Assembly (NCBI GenBank): GCA_033980235.1
Contig: CM067059.1
Span: 19,912,100 to 19,976,099 of the forward strand
Length of the DNA: 64,000 nucleotides
Direction: 5' to 3'
Source of the DNA: Diadema setosum
Taxonomy: Eukaryota; Echinodermata; Echinoidea; Diadematoida; Diadematidae
The position numbers were made by a program, and so were the translations under genes. The notes under the pieces were generated by a model. That model was not told where the DNA came from, searched no databases, and saw only the letters and a list, made by a program, of their open reading frames with translations. Position 1 is the first letter of the stretch. Each line of letters begins with the position of its first letter. This document shows, piece by piece, positions 23,590 to 36,531 of the stretch.

Positions 23590-26170
23590 CAAGTGTCTGT
23601 GCCATCAACGCTGATATGGATAAGTAGACTATTACACTTCATGACATCATTATGGATCACAATATAAAGATATATTTTCATTTTCCATAGCTTAACGGAA
23701 GAGCCCTTTACTTACCTCTTTCAGAAAGCACGGGGTATATATAACATTGCTCTTCACATAAATTATGTACCGGTATGTCAGTATACAAGTCGATGAAATG
23801 TATACCTTTCATGAAAAATAAAGCTTTATGCAATTCTTCTTATATCTTCTTCACAATCTTATACAAAATGACGTCATGTACTGTTGTGGTCTTTTTATCA
23901 AAAGCAATGGCGGCATCGAAACTTCAAAAAAAAAAAAAAATCACGACTTTTAAGTCGATTGTGCGCTTTTTCTCAAACTTTAAAACACCGGTATATGTTT
24001 TCTTGCTGCTTTCACGCAATCCACATTTATTTTGACTTTCGTTTCCTTTATTATTACGCCATTTTTTTTTCTTCAATATACCTGGTATGTACAATGCACA
24101 ATCATGTCAGAGCTACAGCTCCATAAATTTTATGGTGCGACCAGTGGGATGAGACCAGGGGGTGAGACGCACAAGGTACGGTATAAGGCTAAACTTGAGC
24201 AAGGGTGCAAGTTTAACCTTAATGTACGTCATATACTGCATATAATATGCTCGCTGGTAACGCAAAGGTACACTTCAGAACAAGCTGCATCACATTAACG
24301 GTGTGTATCCTTTCCACAGGGAAGGAGCCTGTTTACAACCACCTTGCGAGGGGCATTAAGTGTCCGAACAAGTACACACGGAAGTAAAAATCTAATCATT
24401 CTTGCCTACTTTACTTTGCACCCCGTCCCCTTGACTACAAGTTACAGAAATAGTCAGAGATTTCTTCATCTTTCTTTGTACACAATCAACATCTACAAAT
24501 CGTTGAACAGACTAATAGTATCGCGCAGGAGGGAGACTTCATCATCAATGGCTTGACACTGTTAGGGAGTATACATGCACATGAACAAAACGCATACTAA
24601 TCAAAGGAGATTTAAATCCTGTGCCCTGTCCTTCAACTGTTATCGATTTCGTCTGGGTATAAACAATGCTCGCTTTGCAAACATAACGAGATACAGACGT
24701 AAAAAGTGTGACCTATATGTGTATCTACCCTATATATAAGGCAATTGATGTTCGCCTTGATTCCTGCTTATCATTACACCATGGTGGCGGAAGGAAGACA
24801 CTTTCCTGATATCAGAGACATGAAACATATATATTTCTTACAGGACCTGAAACGGGAAATGCAATGTCAAGAAAAAATATTAAGCGCGCTGTTCTGGACT
24901 TGATGTGCACGTCATATAGATCCACGAAACGGAAACAGAATCAATGTCATGTTTTGTAACTGATAGCGAAGACTCAACAATTTATATGCAACGGATTACA
25001 CAGTAGGTTATGAAATTATCTCTACCGTTATGTCTGTCTCTGATTTTACACAATACCAAGCGAATGGAGTGGCGTTTCACTTACACTGTAAGATGGTCTC
25101 ACGCGTTCCCTCACGGAGGCTTCGAAAAGAATGGAAGAAGTCAGGAAAGCGATCATTTAACGAGAATATTATTCACCGAATTCCATTGTCTAGTGAAAGA
25201 CACCAGCGTTGCACTCTGTACGACTTCCTTCTCAGCGTCAAGTTAATTACCGGTAATCTGAGTCAGGACTTCTAAAGAATAGGACAATGCACTACCAATA
25301 CAGTACTATGCATGGTGACGCTATCTCTGCCTTTTCCCAAACTTCCTTTTCAATGCGCGTGCAAGAATCTTTTGATATTCTACTTAAAGGTACATTCACA
25401 ATGTCGCAATTGACTATCGAATAAGAATACACAGTATACAAGTGTGTACACTATTACTTCGCGGTACATTTTTTTTTTCTTTTTGTATTAGCAAACGTGA
25501 TGAACGAAGCATCTGATTAATGAAGATGCAGGAGGAATTGGAACAAATTACATTTACTGAAATAAAAGTTTGAGTGCACATTGGTCATTTGCTCCGGTAG
25601 CTGCCTCGGTCGCAAAACACGAATAAGCAAGGCACGTTGGCAGCATTTTGAATCATCCTAGATGAACTTTTCTCCCTGATTCCTGTGAAGACAAACCAAG
25701 ACAAAATGGGGACTAAAACACATTCCCGGGAATACAGTCAATTTACAATTTAAAACAAAATATACTACATTGGCGTAGGAGGAGGGATGCTGAGATGCTG
25801 GGGGCTTCAGCCACCACCCCCCCCCCCCCCCCACCCGCCATGTGAAAATGGCATTATTCGAGCAACTTCCACTTACAGTTCCAGTAATAGCGAAGAGCCC
25901 GAATTTCCTCGTACTGTTTAGTGTACGACTATCTAATTAATTTCTCTCCTTTTCACATACACACAAAAGGCTCAAAGTATTTTATTCCTCGCTTCCCACT
26001 CTCGCAAATAAATAAAAACATGGAAAACTGATAATCAAGACAAAATGTTAAGCCTCTCCCTTTCGCAAAAGTGCTTCTTGCACTGTCATCGCTCAATCTT
26101 TTTGTATCTATAACGTATAGGTTTTCTTATCATGAGTAAATAATACGAGTGGGGTCCTACTAGTACAAAA
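23590..26170. other. Non-coding, no gene seen
   Basis: Short ORFs only, none with recognisable features. A poly-C tract is at 25818-25833. Confidence 0.55.
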
Positions 26171-26175
26171 TGAAT

Positions 26176-26642
26176 TTAAAGGGGCATTCCAGACGATTTT
26201 CATAATTTTACATCATGTAGTACATAAATTGACAACTCCATGTATAGATTTATGGAATTTATTGTGGTTCTTGAGCAGAGAAACAATACTTTGAAAAACC
26301 TTAAACAAATAACACTGAACAAGGATGATGACATAGGAGGTTCACATATTTCAGAAATGTAGCAGTGTAATTTCATTACAATATCGCTTGCTTGCAAGTT
26401 CACCTGTGTATAATCTATGCATGCCTTCTTCTTTTGTTCTGCTTCCTTGAGCCCCAACTCATGCATTCTTATGGTGACTCTGCCATGTCATCATCCTTGT
26501 TCATTGCAATTGGTTCTAAATTTTGAAAATATTCTTATTCTTCATCCCAATTATCACAAATTCTGAAACTCTGTCCTCAGTAGAACTAATTTATAGTTGT
26601 TCAAATGTAAAAATCTGAAAATCATCCGGAGGTCTCCTTTAA
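26176..26642. mobile_element. MITE with TTAA flanks
   Basis: TTAA stands at 26176-26179 and again at 26639-26642. Between them the ends are imperfect inverted repeats: AGGGGCATTCCAGACGATTTTC on the left, and AGGAGACCTCCGGATGATTTTC on the right read in reverse (16 of 22 match). The body is AT-rich with no ORF. A TTAA duplication is typical of piggyBac- and Kolobok-type elements. Confidence 0.7.
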
Positions 26643-27349
26643 GGCCGTGTGAGTTAATTTCACTGCTAATGAATATCTTCTAGTCATTGGACATTAAATT
26701 GAAAGAAATTAAAAAAAAAAAAAAAAGCTCTATCCTGATTCTCACTACTACTCGACTAACGTTTGGTTGATTAATTTCAAACCAGGTTCCGTAAATGTAC
26801 GTTTGGCCATGGAAGTCGGAAGGCATGACTTTATTTCCATGGGTTGAGTAAACGATTAAACCAAACACCAGCAGGTCCGGAGTGCGATTCGCCTTTATAC
26901 CCCCTCCTACCACACCCCGTTTTCTTCCTTTCTTCGAAGTTCGGTGATTATGGCACAGGCTATACAGTTCAGGTCCTTGAATCAGCATGTATGATTCCGA
27001 CGCTGTCTCGAGTGACTGAAACAACACGTCAAGGAACTAACCGCTCATAGGAGGCGCGTACTTCGCATCGAGGTTCACGATTCTTGTAGTTCACAACACT
27101 CTTCGATGCAAAACGTCGATCAGTGATCACTACTGCCATCTCCAGACAGGTGATTTCCGTTTATTAATACGAAGGAAATGAAAAGGAAATGGGTGGAAGT
27201 CACTGCACCATAGTAGAATGTTGCGTGAAAATTGATAGACACATGTATACGAAACCCGGCCCTGACATTTTACCTCTGACGTTTTACCCTTGACATTAAG
27301 ATTTTTACTCGACATTTTTACACCGAACTTGGCAAATATCAAAAAGTGT

Positions 27350-27381
<32 letters not shown>
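27350..27381. repeat. (GT)n followed by poly-G
   Basis: GT dinucleotides running into about 18 G. Confidence 0.85.
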
Positions 27382-27773
27382 GGAGGGCATAAGTTATTTT
27401 CTACACCCATTTCAACATGCCTTTGGAAACTAGTACGCATAAATATGCTCAAATTGCGAAGAGATTCCACTCCTCCCTGACTAGAAAGTAGGATCTAAAA
27501 TTCTAGATACATATAGAGCCACGAAGGTAGGTAAGTCGTACAGCAGTTCACTTCCCTGGGTACCCATATGGACTGTACAGTAGTAGTGCATGGAGGCCCC
27601 TAGACTGACTCTAGCAGGGAGGTGAGACTCACCTCCCTGACTCTGGTAAAGATAACAACATCGCGATGGATCGATTAGAAACCCTAGTCTATAGAGTCTA
27701 GATCCGACTATCCTCTTCTGATTATTCTGTTATCATCAGCCTACTGTTGGGTGGGTGTTTGATTTTTAACTTA

Positions 27774-28207
27774 CGACCAGGTCGCGAAATTCGCGATTAG
27801 GGACGCCAAGTTCGTGACCCGACCCGGGACGTGAATTTCGTGACCCGGGACGCGTTTTTTTTTTTTAAGACGGCACAGATTGGGGCATGGCGCGTGTTAA
27901 ACCTATGGGGAAAACGTTGGGTTAGGGTTTTTGGTTATGGTTATGGTTAGGGTTAGGTTTAGGGATAGGGTCCCCGATAGATTTTTAGTTTCCCCAATCT
28001 GTGCCATCTAAAAAAAACACGGCAAACTTGGCGACCGGGGAGGGAAAATTCGCGTCCTGTGGTCACGAAATTCGCGAAAGTTTGCGACCACAGGACGCGA
28101 ATTTTGCGTCCCCGGTCGCCAAGTTCGTGTCCTATCCGCGGGTCATGAAATTCGCGTCCCGAGTCACGAATTTGGCGTCCCAAATCGCGAATTTCGCGAC
28201 CTGGTCG
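27774..28207. mobile_element. 434-bp fold-back element with telomere-like centre
   Basis: The termini are inverted: CGACCAGGTCGCGAAATTCG at 27774 pairs with the reverse of the sequence ending 28207. The arms match for roughly 85-90 bp with few differences. Inside, a second hairpin (about 28025-28123) pairs AATTCGCGTCCTGTGGTC with GACCACAGGACGCGAATT. The left interior (27915-27970) carries degenerate TTAGGG/TTATGG repeats. Much higher CpG content than its flanks. Non-coding. Confidence 0.75.
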
Positions 28208-31200
28208 CAAAATTCACGGCGCACATGACCTGTTGTCGAGCGTACTTCAGGGCCACCATACTGAAGACAGACGCATGCAGTCTCCGCGGAATATACTGAA
28301 GTGTATCCCCGACGACCAGATACAGCTATAGTATACATACAACTGCAGTAATAATAGTACAGACCGATCTTTCGGTCAAGGAATCCGCAGCTGCAGGCTA
28401 AAAAGCTAAGAAATTTACATGCCTTCGACTTCGAATATATCATCAATTAGCAGTGGCCTAGTTGACTTCTACCTTCGTCCTATACTAGTCCTATCAGGTG
28501 TAGGACTAGGAGAGGCATTCTCCGGACGAAATCTCCGCGGAACATTATCTTTCGGCAAATTTCGTTATTTCTGTACAGCGACAGCTCGGGCTGGGCTGTG
28601 TACTGTTATTTCGTGGTAGCTACACGAGACCTATCGAAGGGCAACAGAGGTTTAATCGTTGGTCAAGATTCTACATGTATCTCAGATTTGACTGGACATG
28701 TAAGACAAATATTTCACTTGTGACATAACCCCATAAATCACTTACACTTAGGCGAATGTATCAGGAACAGACAACCGAACCAGACCCTCCTCCACGAACA
28801 CCAAACAGCCGACGAAAACTGGTCTCTCCAGATCTGCAGCTGCTTCTTCTATCTCCGTATGCGTGGAACGCAGCATGCAAAGTGCAAGTGAGTGTAGTGT
28901 GTGGCGTTGCACCAGCTATCAGTACATAACGCATGCAAGATCCTCCCCATACGCGTCGTCGCCAGCACGAGTAGAAATCAACGTCCACATACAGCTGACT
29001 GACCGCAAAGCGGCACACACACATCATACTGTACATGCAGCTACCCAGAGGAAGGTACGCAAGAGAACAATCGGAAAAGATACACGCGCTGGAGGTGGGT
29101 GATGTGCATGGTTGGCGCTGTTATATTTAAATCTTTACTACCATGACAGTCCAAATAACAAATCAAATAAAGGAAATGAGCACATCCCGTACATGAGCAT
29201 ATCATAATCCTAGCATGAGTATGTAATAACAATCATGTTAACAAATTGTAGTCACCAATATAAATGATAGGCTGTTTCATTATTTATAGTAGGCCTATAG
29301 CCCCACCATTGCAGGATCATGTGCATGTGCGTGCGTCTTTGTTTTATGGGTGTGAAATGTAATCTATATCACAATTCAGTATTCAAACAGGTTTATGCAT
29401 ATTTGTGTACTGTAAAGAATTTGAACAACAATAACCTACTATGTTTTGTACTTTATATTTTGTGCTGTTTCATCATTAGTTGTAGTTATTTATGTAATTT
29501 GTGTATGTACCTCTTACACCATTGTAGTGCTTTTTACTGAAATAGCTATCCACCATGTGAATGAGAATAGATATAATATTATGGACAAAAAAAAATGTAT
29601 TCATCAAGTGCAAATTCATCCTTGAATTCTAAATCATCATCACGTGTCACGATTTGGGACATCAGACTTACCTGACTAGCTATGAGCTGTCTGGACAGTG
29701 CAGTACTTGTGCCCTTTCCTGTTACTAAACATTCAGTATTTTATATTATCATCATAGGACGTTTTAGTGGCGCATTAAAAAAGCGTATTGTTGTCCGCTC
29801 AAATTTTTTACCGTTCAATATCAGAGCATATTGAACGAAACGCACCTGTGACCACAAGTAGGTGGTCGAAATGAGTATGCGTGTTAATTTTAGGCCGAAA
29901 TGGCGTTCGGTAGCTATGAACCAAAGAGATTTTCCCCAGTGACTGGTGGGGAGGAGAAAAATCTCTTTGCTTTGAACTGATTATGCACCAGCATAAGGCA
30001 TTTAAATGTGACGTAGTACATCCAACTGGTATGAAGGAGGCAGGTGATTGGTCCCCCGATGGTGGTTTACAAGACAGTAGGGGATTTGGAACAATAGCAG
30101 ATTCCATTGTACCATGTAGGGGGATATTTACCAAACTAGCTACGGATGGTCTGGCAAACCATACCACTAAGCGTGTCAAAAATAACATATGAAAGACCAA
30201 TAATAATATTGTCTCTCACCTCCCTGGTCCAACACAATTGATACGGTCAGTCATGCTGGTTGAAAGTTTGTGTGTGTGTGTTTTTTGTTGTTGTTTTTTT
30301 TCACGAGTTTTCCTCGGATCCTTAGATAATATTGATACAAAAGCGCCGTTTGTACATTTAAGTTAAAAATCCGTGTAAGCCAATATTAGACTATGTGTGC
30401 ACTACATTGATTTGATAGAGGGACGGCAGTTAACATGACTATTGTGATAGTAATATGAAAAAGGTGATACGCCATATACAGACATTAAATTTTGTCGAAG
30501 GCTGGTAAATTGCCGTCTACCCATGCACTGCTCACCCCGGGGCTCACCCCTTCTGACCCACTTGTATCGAATAGGCGATTATCCTCACAGGTTTTCTCGC
30601 TCCGGTGACCATCGATCAATAGAGGGAGACAAGGTCAGGACAAGGTGACCGGTTCAAAATAGTTGCGTAGGCCTGCATGTGAGAGGAGAGCATTTTTTTT
30701 TTTTTTTTTGAACGTCGTTATTTTCGGACATTCCCATTGGTTGAACCTCATTGGCAACGGTTTCTTGTATCTTTTGGGGGGTATCTCTCGGATACTTTGA
30801 TGTAAACAAACTTGTGTTTGTGTTTTTTTTCGTTCTTCCTTTTCCCTATCGTTTTCTTAGTTCCTTTCTTCCTATCTATCTTTCTTTCTTTGTTCTGCTT
30901 CATCATCTTTTTGTTCGCTCCTTCAACAATTTGGCCATGTACGCAACATAAACTCTCACTGATTCTCGCATTCACCATGATATAGAACTGATCTTCGTGC
31001 GAAACACCGATGCGTACTGAAATGGACGTACAATATACTGTAGTACATTTCTTTGTGCAGCATATAGTTGTTGACATTGATAGCCGTACACATAATTTCA
31101 AAGATTTTCTAACAGCTTATCTCAAAAATATTTTCAGTAAGGAGATAGCACTCGTACCAGCCCCCCCCCCCCCCTACGACTAGAAATGTCGCTACGGCGA

Positions 31201-31490
31201 CTGGTGTGCCTCCGCCACAACATCGCATTATCCTCCCAAAAGGTCTACAGCAGGCCCTATATACATAGTTATTGCCAATGTAGGACGACAAAGTTATTTC
31301 ACATGATTGACAAATTAACATTATCTAGTAATACACCAATCTTCATGACAAACCATTTTCAACATATTGAAAACAGGTGAGATTTTAGCATTTTCATTTG
31401 ACCTATAATGCCCCATGGCACAAAACGTTCCCTTATACATAATAACTTGAGATAACATACCAAGTTTGTATCCTGAGTATGGAGAAAATA
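28208..31490. other. Non-coding, no gene seen
   Basis: Includes a small hairpin at 29920-29976 (CCAAAGAGATTTTCCCC against GGGGAGGAGAAAAATCTCTTTG), a TG/TTG tract near 30270 and poly-T at 30690-30710. A 130-codon minus-strand ORF at 29808-30200 has no recognisable domain. Confidence 0.5.
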
Positions 31491-31498
31491 GTGAATGT

Positions 31499-31499
<1 letters not shown>

Positions 31500-31548
<49 letters not shown>
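31500..31548. repeat. (TA)n microsatellite, left flank of palindrome
   Basis: About 24 TA units. A similar tract is at 31786-31832. Confidence 0.95.
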
Positions 31549-31552
<4 letters not shown>

Positions 31553-31585
31553 ATAAGGTAGTCCACGTGTTGGCAAGATAAAAAG

Positions 31586-31783
31586 ATAAGTAACAAAGCT
31601 GCAACAAAGTTCATGCTGTATTCACCAACGGTTTATTTCTTCACACAAATTTTCGAGCGTCTCGACGCCCTCTCTCCCTTTTTCTGTATCAACACTTGAG
31701 AAAGGGCGGCGAGACGCTCGAAAATTTGTGTGAAGAAATAAACCGTTGGTGAATACAGCATGAACTTTGTTGCAGCTTTGTTA

Positions 31784-31788
<5 letters not shown>
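31586..31788. repeat. Near-perfect palindrome, ~91-bp arms, ~20-bp loop
   Basis: The left arm begins ATAAGTAACAAAGCTGCAAC and the right arm ends with its exact reverse complement at 31788. Identity holds through the arm into CGAGCGTCTCG; only the inner few bases differ. The loop is about 31678-31697. Both sides are TA microsatellites. The right arm reads ...GAGACGCTCGAAAATTTGTG then GAAATAAACC, like the 3' region of a retroelement. Confidence 0.9.
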
Positions 31789-31833
<45 letters not shown>

Positions 31834-31869
31834 AGATATATATTATTATATATATATATACATATATAA

Positions 31870-32178
31870 TAAACGTGTGTGTGTGTGTACTAAGTTTCAT
31901 GAAGATACCTAAAACCATTTCCGAGCCATGGGGGGAAAAAGTGAAATTCTATCGTTTTCACTTGACATTTTACCTATGACCTGTGATCTTGAGCGTATAT
32001 GTGCCCAAAAGTTGATAGGCGCTGCTTCGTGAGCCAATACATACATATACATACATCTATACGCCAAGTTCCGTTTGAACACCTCAAACGTCATTCACAA
32101 AATTTATTACGGACGGACGGACAGACGGTCAACCCGAAAACATAATAACTCCCCACTGACTTTGTGGCGGAGGCAAAA
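31870..32178. repeat. Dispersed repeat with GGACGGACGG tail
   Basis: From ACTAAGTTTCATGAAGATACC through ATTACGGACGGACGGACAGA to TGTGGCGGAGGCA. The right-end wording (GTGGCGGAGGCA) recurs at about 7590 in an SLC29 intron, and the tail style recurs at about 23385. Non-coding. Confidence 0.6.
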
Positions 32179-32189
32179 AAACAACAACA

Positions 32190-35100
32190 ACACATTTCTA
32201 GTTTTGTTCATATTCCTCAATCCGTTGCTTCCAATCAAACCAATCTTCTCTACAAAACAGGTCAATTTTGTGCAGGTTATCATTGGAGTTTGGAGCAGAA
32301 TGTTTCTGCTCTAGTTTTGTTCAGCATTTCTTTAAAATAGAATCATTGCGTATGCCTTTTATATTAATGGTAAATGCAAAATCATTTCCCAATTTTTAGC
32401 TTTCTGGAGAATCTTTCCTCACCCTTTTGTATTTTGTTTAGAAAAAAAAAAGTTTTCTTCAAAAAAGAGAAAATAAGAAACTGTGTTGTTGCCTTTGCAT
32501 GATAGTCAATTCAGATAACTTTGCTTTTGAAAATCTGCTATAGCAATCACTATAAGGCATATTATTTGATGTGTTGTGGATGAAATATTAGATGTGTAAT
32601 AATTGAGTGGATTAAATTAATTAATGCATTTATTCGTAGTGTATTTTGGCAGTTTTGTAAGATTAAATGAGTAACAAGAATTGATATTTTCTGATGTAAA
32701 GTTTATTGTGTGATGTTAAAACAGCATAATTTTATGTTTGTTTTGAAACAGCTAATCAAAATTATGTATCAAATTTGTTTGTAAATATTTGTATTTTGTA
32801 TTTTGTTTGTGCCCTTGTCAACATCAATGTGCTGTAACAGTGTGTTGCATTTTTCCTTGTACTTAATACCTGACTATGTACAGGTAATTGATAACCCAGG
32901 AATGTCCACATACATGCTTTGATTATTGAAGAAATAAAGTATGTTATAAATGTATATATATAAAATACGCGATACCAGAATTACCTGTGACTTTATGATC
33001 GACGTGATACCCTTATCAACATGAAGTTACGCAACAATTTGTATCATGTGGATATTTGACTTCATTACGGACGTATACCTATAAGGATATATTGGCCTTG
33101 GACAATAACTGACACCCTGGAAAACTTGTACTTGTTACGTAATCACTATAAACCGTAATTATCATTACCCTGATTACGTGCATTCACTATAGAGAAGACG
33201 ATCATCTTCAGTTGCAGTGTATTGTTTTGTCATAAAAGGTATAGTAACCTGTATAAAAATGACTTGCAAAATACGTATACTACATTGTATGAGAAATATG
33301 CATTGCAAAACAGAATATGCATGTATTTCCTATAGACCTACATGGGCTTGCCTGCATTGTCTACTCTCAGACGTGGATCGTGGAAACGTATTGAGTGGCG
33401 TTTGTGCTTCTGTAGTGAAAGTCATTGCTGCTGAGGTTGCTGCTGTTAAAATAATCGTCAAATATGGGAGTACACAAAACTTCAAATTTGATGAAATGTA
33501 CCACATTTCCTCGACTTACAGTGACATGCTCTTTTGAGAGAAATTTCACTCCCCCTGCCTCCTGAAGGAGGTACCTCGTGAGCTTTTTCATCTTAATATA
33601 AAAACTGTAAAATTCATAACTACTTTGGATAGTCCAATTTCCTCAAGCTTTACTGGTGAGTCCCACTAGCACCCCTTTAACGCTAGTCACTCATGTGATC
33701 ACCCTTGAGATTCAACGGGAAATTCCACGGGGAACACCCGCAAGATTTGTTTTTGTTTTTTCATTATACAAGCGAATAAGCTCCTGTGCGGTGTAACAAA
33801 TTGCTGGTATGCCAATGCAATGTCGATTTTCAACTCAGTCTGTTCTCTCAGACAGTGGGAGTATGCTTGTATTGTATAGGCCTGGCATTCGTCGGCAACA
33901 AAGTGTGGGCGGAATGCTTGCCAACAACACAATATTTTCTATCATGCATGAATATTGAATCCTTTACAAAGATTGCCCCTATTAATGACTTGGTAAGCAC
34001 TCCCGGCGACATAAAGTGTGCAGGCAAAAATACAGTCTAATGGTTTTGACGAGAGAACATCAAAATGCGAATACACAATTATTTGTTCCGTTGGTTGTCG
34101 GGATGAATACAATATGTAACACGAGGTTTGAGTAATTATCGAACTTGGTAATGTATTGACGCAGGTGAAAAGGTTTACTGATGCCACAATTCGACAATGA
34201 ACTTCTCTTTCTCCGAGTTGCAACGTGATTAGGTGTTTCCTGAACAACCATTTCACATTGCGGTTAGATCTGCGTTCACAACATTTTTTTTCTGTTACTT
34301 CAGACAATTAATGATGATCAATATACCGGGTACTCTGGAAAACCTTATATAGCTCAAAGGATGCACAGGACTGGTAATCCCCTCTTTTCGCGAAATACCC
34401 AAAATAATGTACCCGATGTCAACGTTTCGTACAACCAATTGGGAGGTTCGAAAGACGACGTCAAAAGAGTCTTATAATTCCCATTTTTTTATGCCCCACC
34501 CAAAAATATGTGACGTATGTGCCAAACTGGATCTGCCCACTTTTTACATCTGTACGATCTGCCCGACAGTGACAGGAAGACAATGGATTCATGTCTCATT
34601 GCATAAAGATCAACCACTCTCTCGGAAAGCATGTCTTTTATGATGGTAATCAATTTCCGCCATCCCTTAAAGGAAACCCAAACCCAAAGAGAAATGTGGA
34701 TAGAATGAAAGCAAGAAACATTAGTAGAACATCAGTAAAGTTTGAGGAAAATCGGACAATCAATGTAAAAGTTATGAATCTTTAAAGTTTGGTGTTGGAA
34801 CCGCTGGATGAGGAGTTTACTAGAGGTTATGGCGTTATGGGTGGACAACAATAACAAGAAATTATAAAGGGAATTCCACAAGAAATAGCGTTTTTCATGA
34901 AAATTACACATTCCATTTATTCCCAATTTTCAATTATTCCCCCTGCTTTCTGAAAGCTGTTAATCAACTGCTCTTTCATTATGCTAAAAAGTGAATTTTT
35001 GTGGAATTTTTGTGGAATATAGAAAATAAAGTATTAAGATCAAGTTATGTCACTAATATTCATTCTTATTTACATTATTACAACTGCTGTTTCGTATGTA

Positions 35101-35224
35101 ATCAATAGAGAGACACAGAAGGGATACATGCAGGATAATGTACGAATGTAGTTTGAAATCATATTTCATTTTGTGGATAACATTGTGAGGTTTTACAAAG
35201 TGCAAACATGCACACTTGAAGGGA
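32190..35224. other. Non-coding, no gene seen
   Basis: Very AT-rich, with short ORFs only. It contains copy 2 of the TTAAAGGAAACC repeat (34666-34783). Confidence 0.55.
34666..34783. repeat. Dispersed TTAAAGGAAACC repeat, copy 2
   Basis: Shares the TTAAAGGAAACC start, GAAATGTGGAT-like text and AGTTTGAGGAAAATCGGACA with copy 1 at 23465-23585. Confidence 0.75.
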
Positions 35225-35280
35225 TGGTACAGTATTGGTTAAGGTGAGGGGTCAGCTTTTAACTTTTAGCGAGATACTTT

Positions 35281-35889
35281 GACCACGTTTACAGTGAGTG
35301 AAAGGTAATTTTCACTGTAAACGCGCAAAAGGCCAAATGCGGTACCAAAATCGGCGGCGCATTTGGCCAAGCTCTGGAGGTAGTCTCGGCCGCGGCTCGG
35401 CCGCAGCCGAGCCCGGCCTTTTCTCACTGTAAACGCAAACTGGGCCAAATGCGGTACCAAATTTAGTCTGGCTTCCAGACCCTCTGCACGTATTCTTTCG
35501 CTATTCAGGATATTAACGCCCTAAACGTCGAAAACTAATATAGTTAAAGGTACTTTCGTCCCGCAAAGGCCTTTAATTGCCTTCTGCAAAGGCGGCGACT
35601 TCGTCACGGGGCGGCGACGGAGTCCAGTTGGCAAAGGGTCTAGAAACCAGATTATACCACATTGCCCACGGCGCCCTACCAATAATAGTGTTTGTTTCAA
35701 AACCTTCTATTACATAGAAGGCTCTGGTTTGTTTACAAGCAGAGCGCCACTACGACAAAATATTGAAAAGCCCGGGCCGAGCCCGGCACTGTAAACGGAC
35801 AGAATTGCTGGGCTCAGCCCCGCAACTGAGGCCGGGCTCGGCTGCGGCTCGGCGGCGGCTCGGCCCAGCCCCGCACTGTAAACGGGGTC
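35281..35889. mobile_element. TIR element, unit 1 of a three-unit array
   Basis: 609 bp, starting GACCACGTTTACAGTG and ending CACTGTAAACGGGGTC. It is GC-rich, with repeated GGCCGAGCCCGGCC text, and has no credible ORF. It is followed by TAA and then unit 2. Shared blocks with the other units include GCCAAATGCGGTACCAAA, TTCGCTATTCAGGATATT and GCGCCACTACGACAAAATAT. Confidence 0.8.
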
Positions 35890-35892
35890 TAA

Positions 35893-36528
35893 GATCCCGT
35901 TTACAGACAGTAAAAAGGCCGGGCTCGGCCGCGGCCGAGACCGGCTTTCATTTCATTGTAAACGCGCTAAAGGCCAAATGCGGTGCCAAATTTAGTCTGT
36001 CTTCCAGACCCTCTGCCTGTACTTTTTCGCTATTCAGGATATTAACGCCCTAAACGTCGAAAACTAATATAGTTTAAGGTAGTTTTGTCCTGCAGAGGCC
36101 TTTGCCTTCGGCATTTCACTGTAAAGGCGCAAAAGGCCAAATGCTGTTCCAAAATCGGCCGCGGCTCGGCCTATTTCGCTATTCAGGATATTAACGCCCT
36201 AAACGTCGAAAACTAATATAGTTTAAGGTAGTGTTGTCCAGTAGAGGTCTTTGCCTTTGGCAAAGGCGGCGACTTCGTCACGGGGCGGCGACGAAGTCCA
36301 GTTGGCAAAGGGTCTAGAAACCAGACTATACCACGTTACGACCAGCGCCCTCCCAATAATAGTGTTTGTTTACAAGCAGAGAGCCACTACAACAAAATAT
36401 TGAAAGGTTTGAATTAAAAGCCCGTGCATGTAAACGGACAGAATTGCGGGGCTCGGCCCCGCAATTGAGGCCGGGCTCGGCTGCGGCTCGGCCGCGGCTC
36501 GGCCCAGCCCCGCACTGTAAACGGGGTC
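35893..36528. mobile_element. TIR element, unit 2 of a three-unit array
   Basis: 636 bp, same orientation as unit 1. The start is GATCCCGTTTACAGACAG and the end CACTGTAAACGGGGTC. It has an extra internal copy of the ATTTCGCTATTCAGGATATT block (about 36010 and 36174). TAA linkers stand on both sides. Confidence 0.8.
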
Positions 36529-36531
36529 TAA

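Noticed and set aside
27915..27970. True interstitial telomere
   Set aside because: Only a few degenerate TTAGGG/TTATGG units, enclosed in a fold-back element, so more likely part of that element.
29808..30200. 130-codon minus-strand ORF
   Set aside because: No recognisable domain, no supporting splice partners, and overlapping open frames on the other strand.
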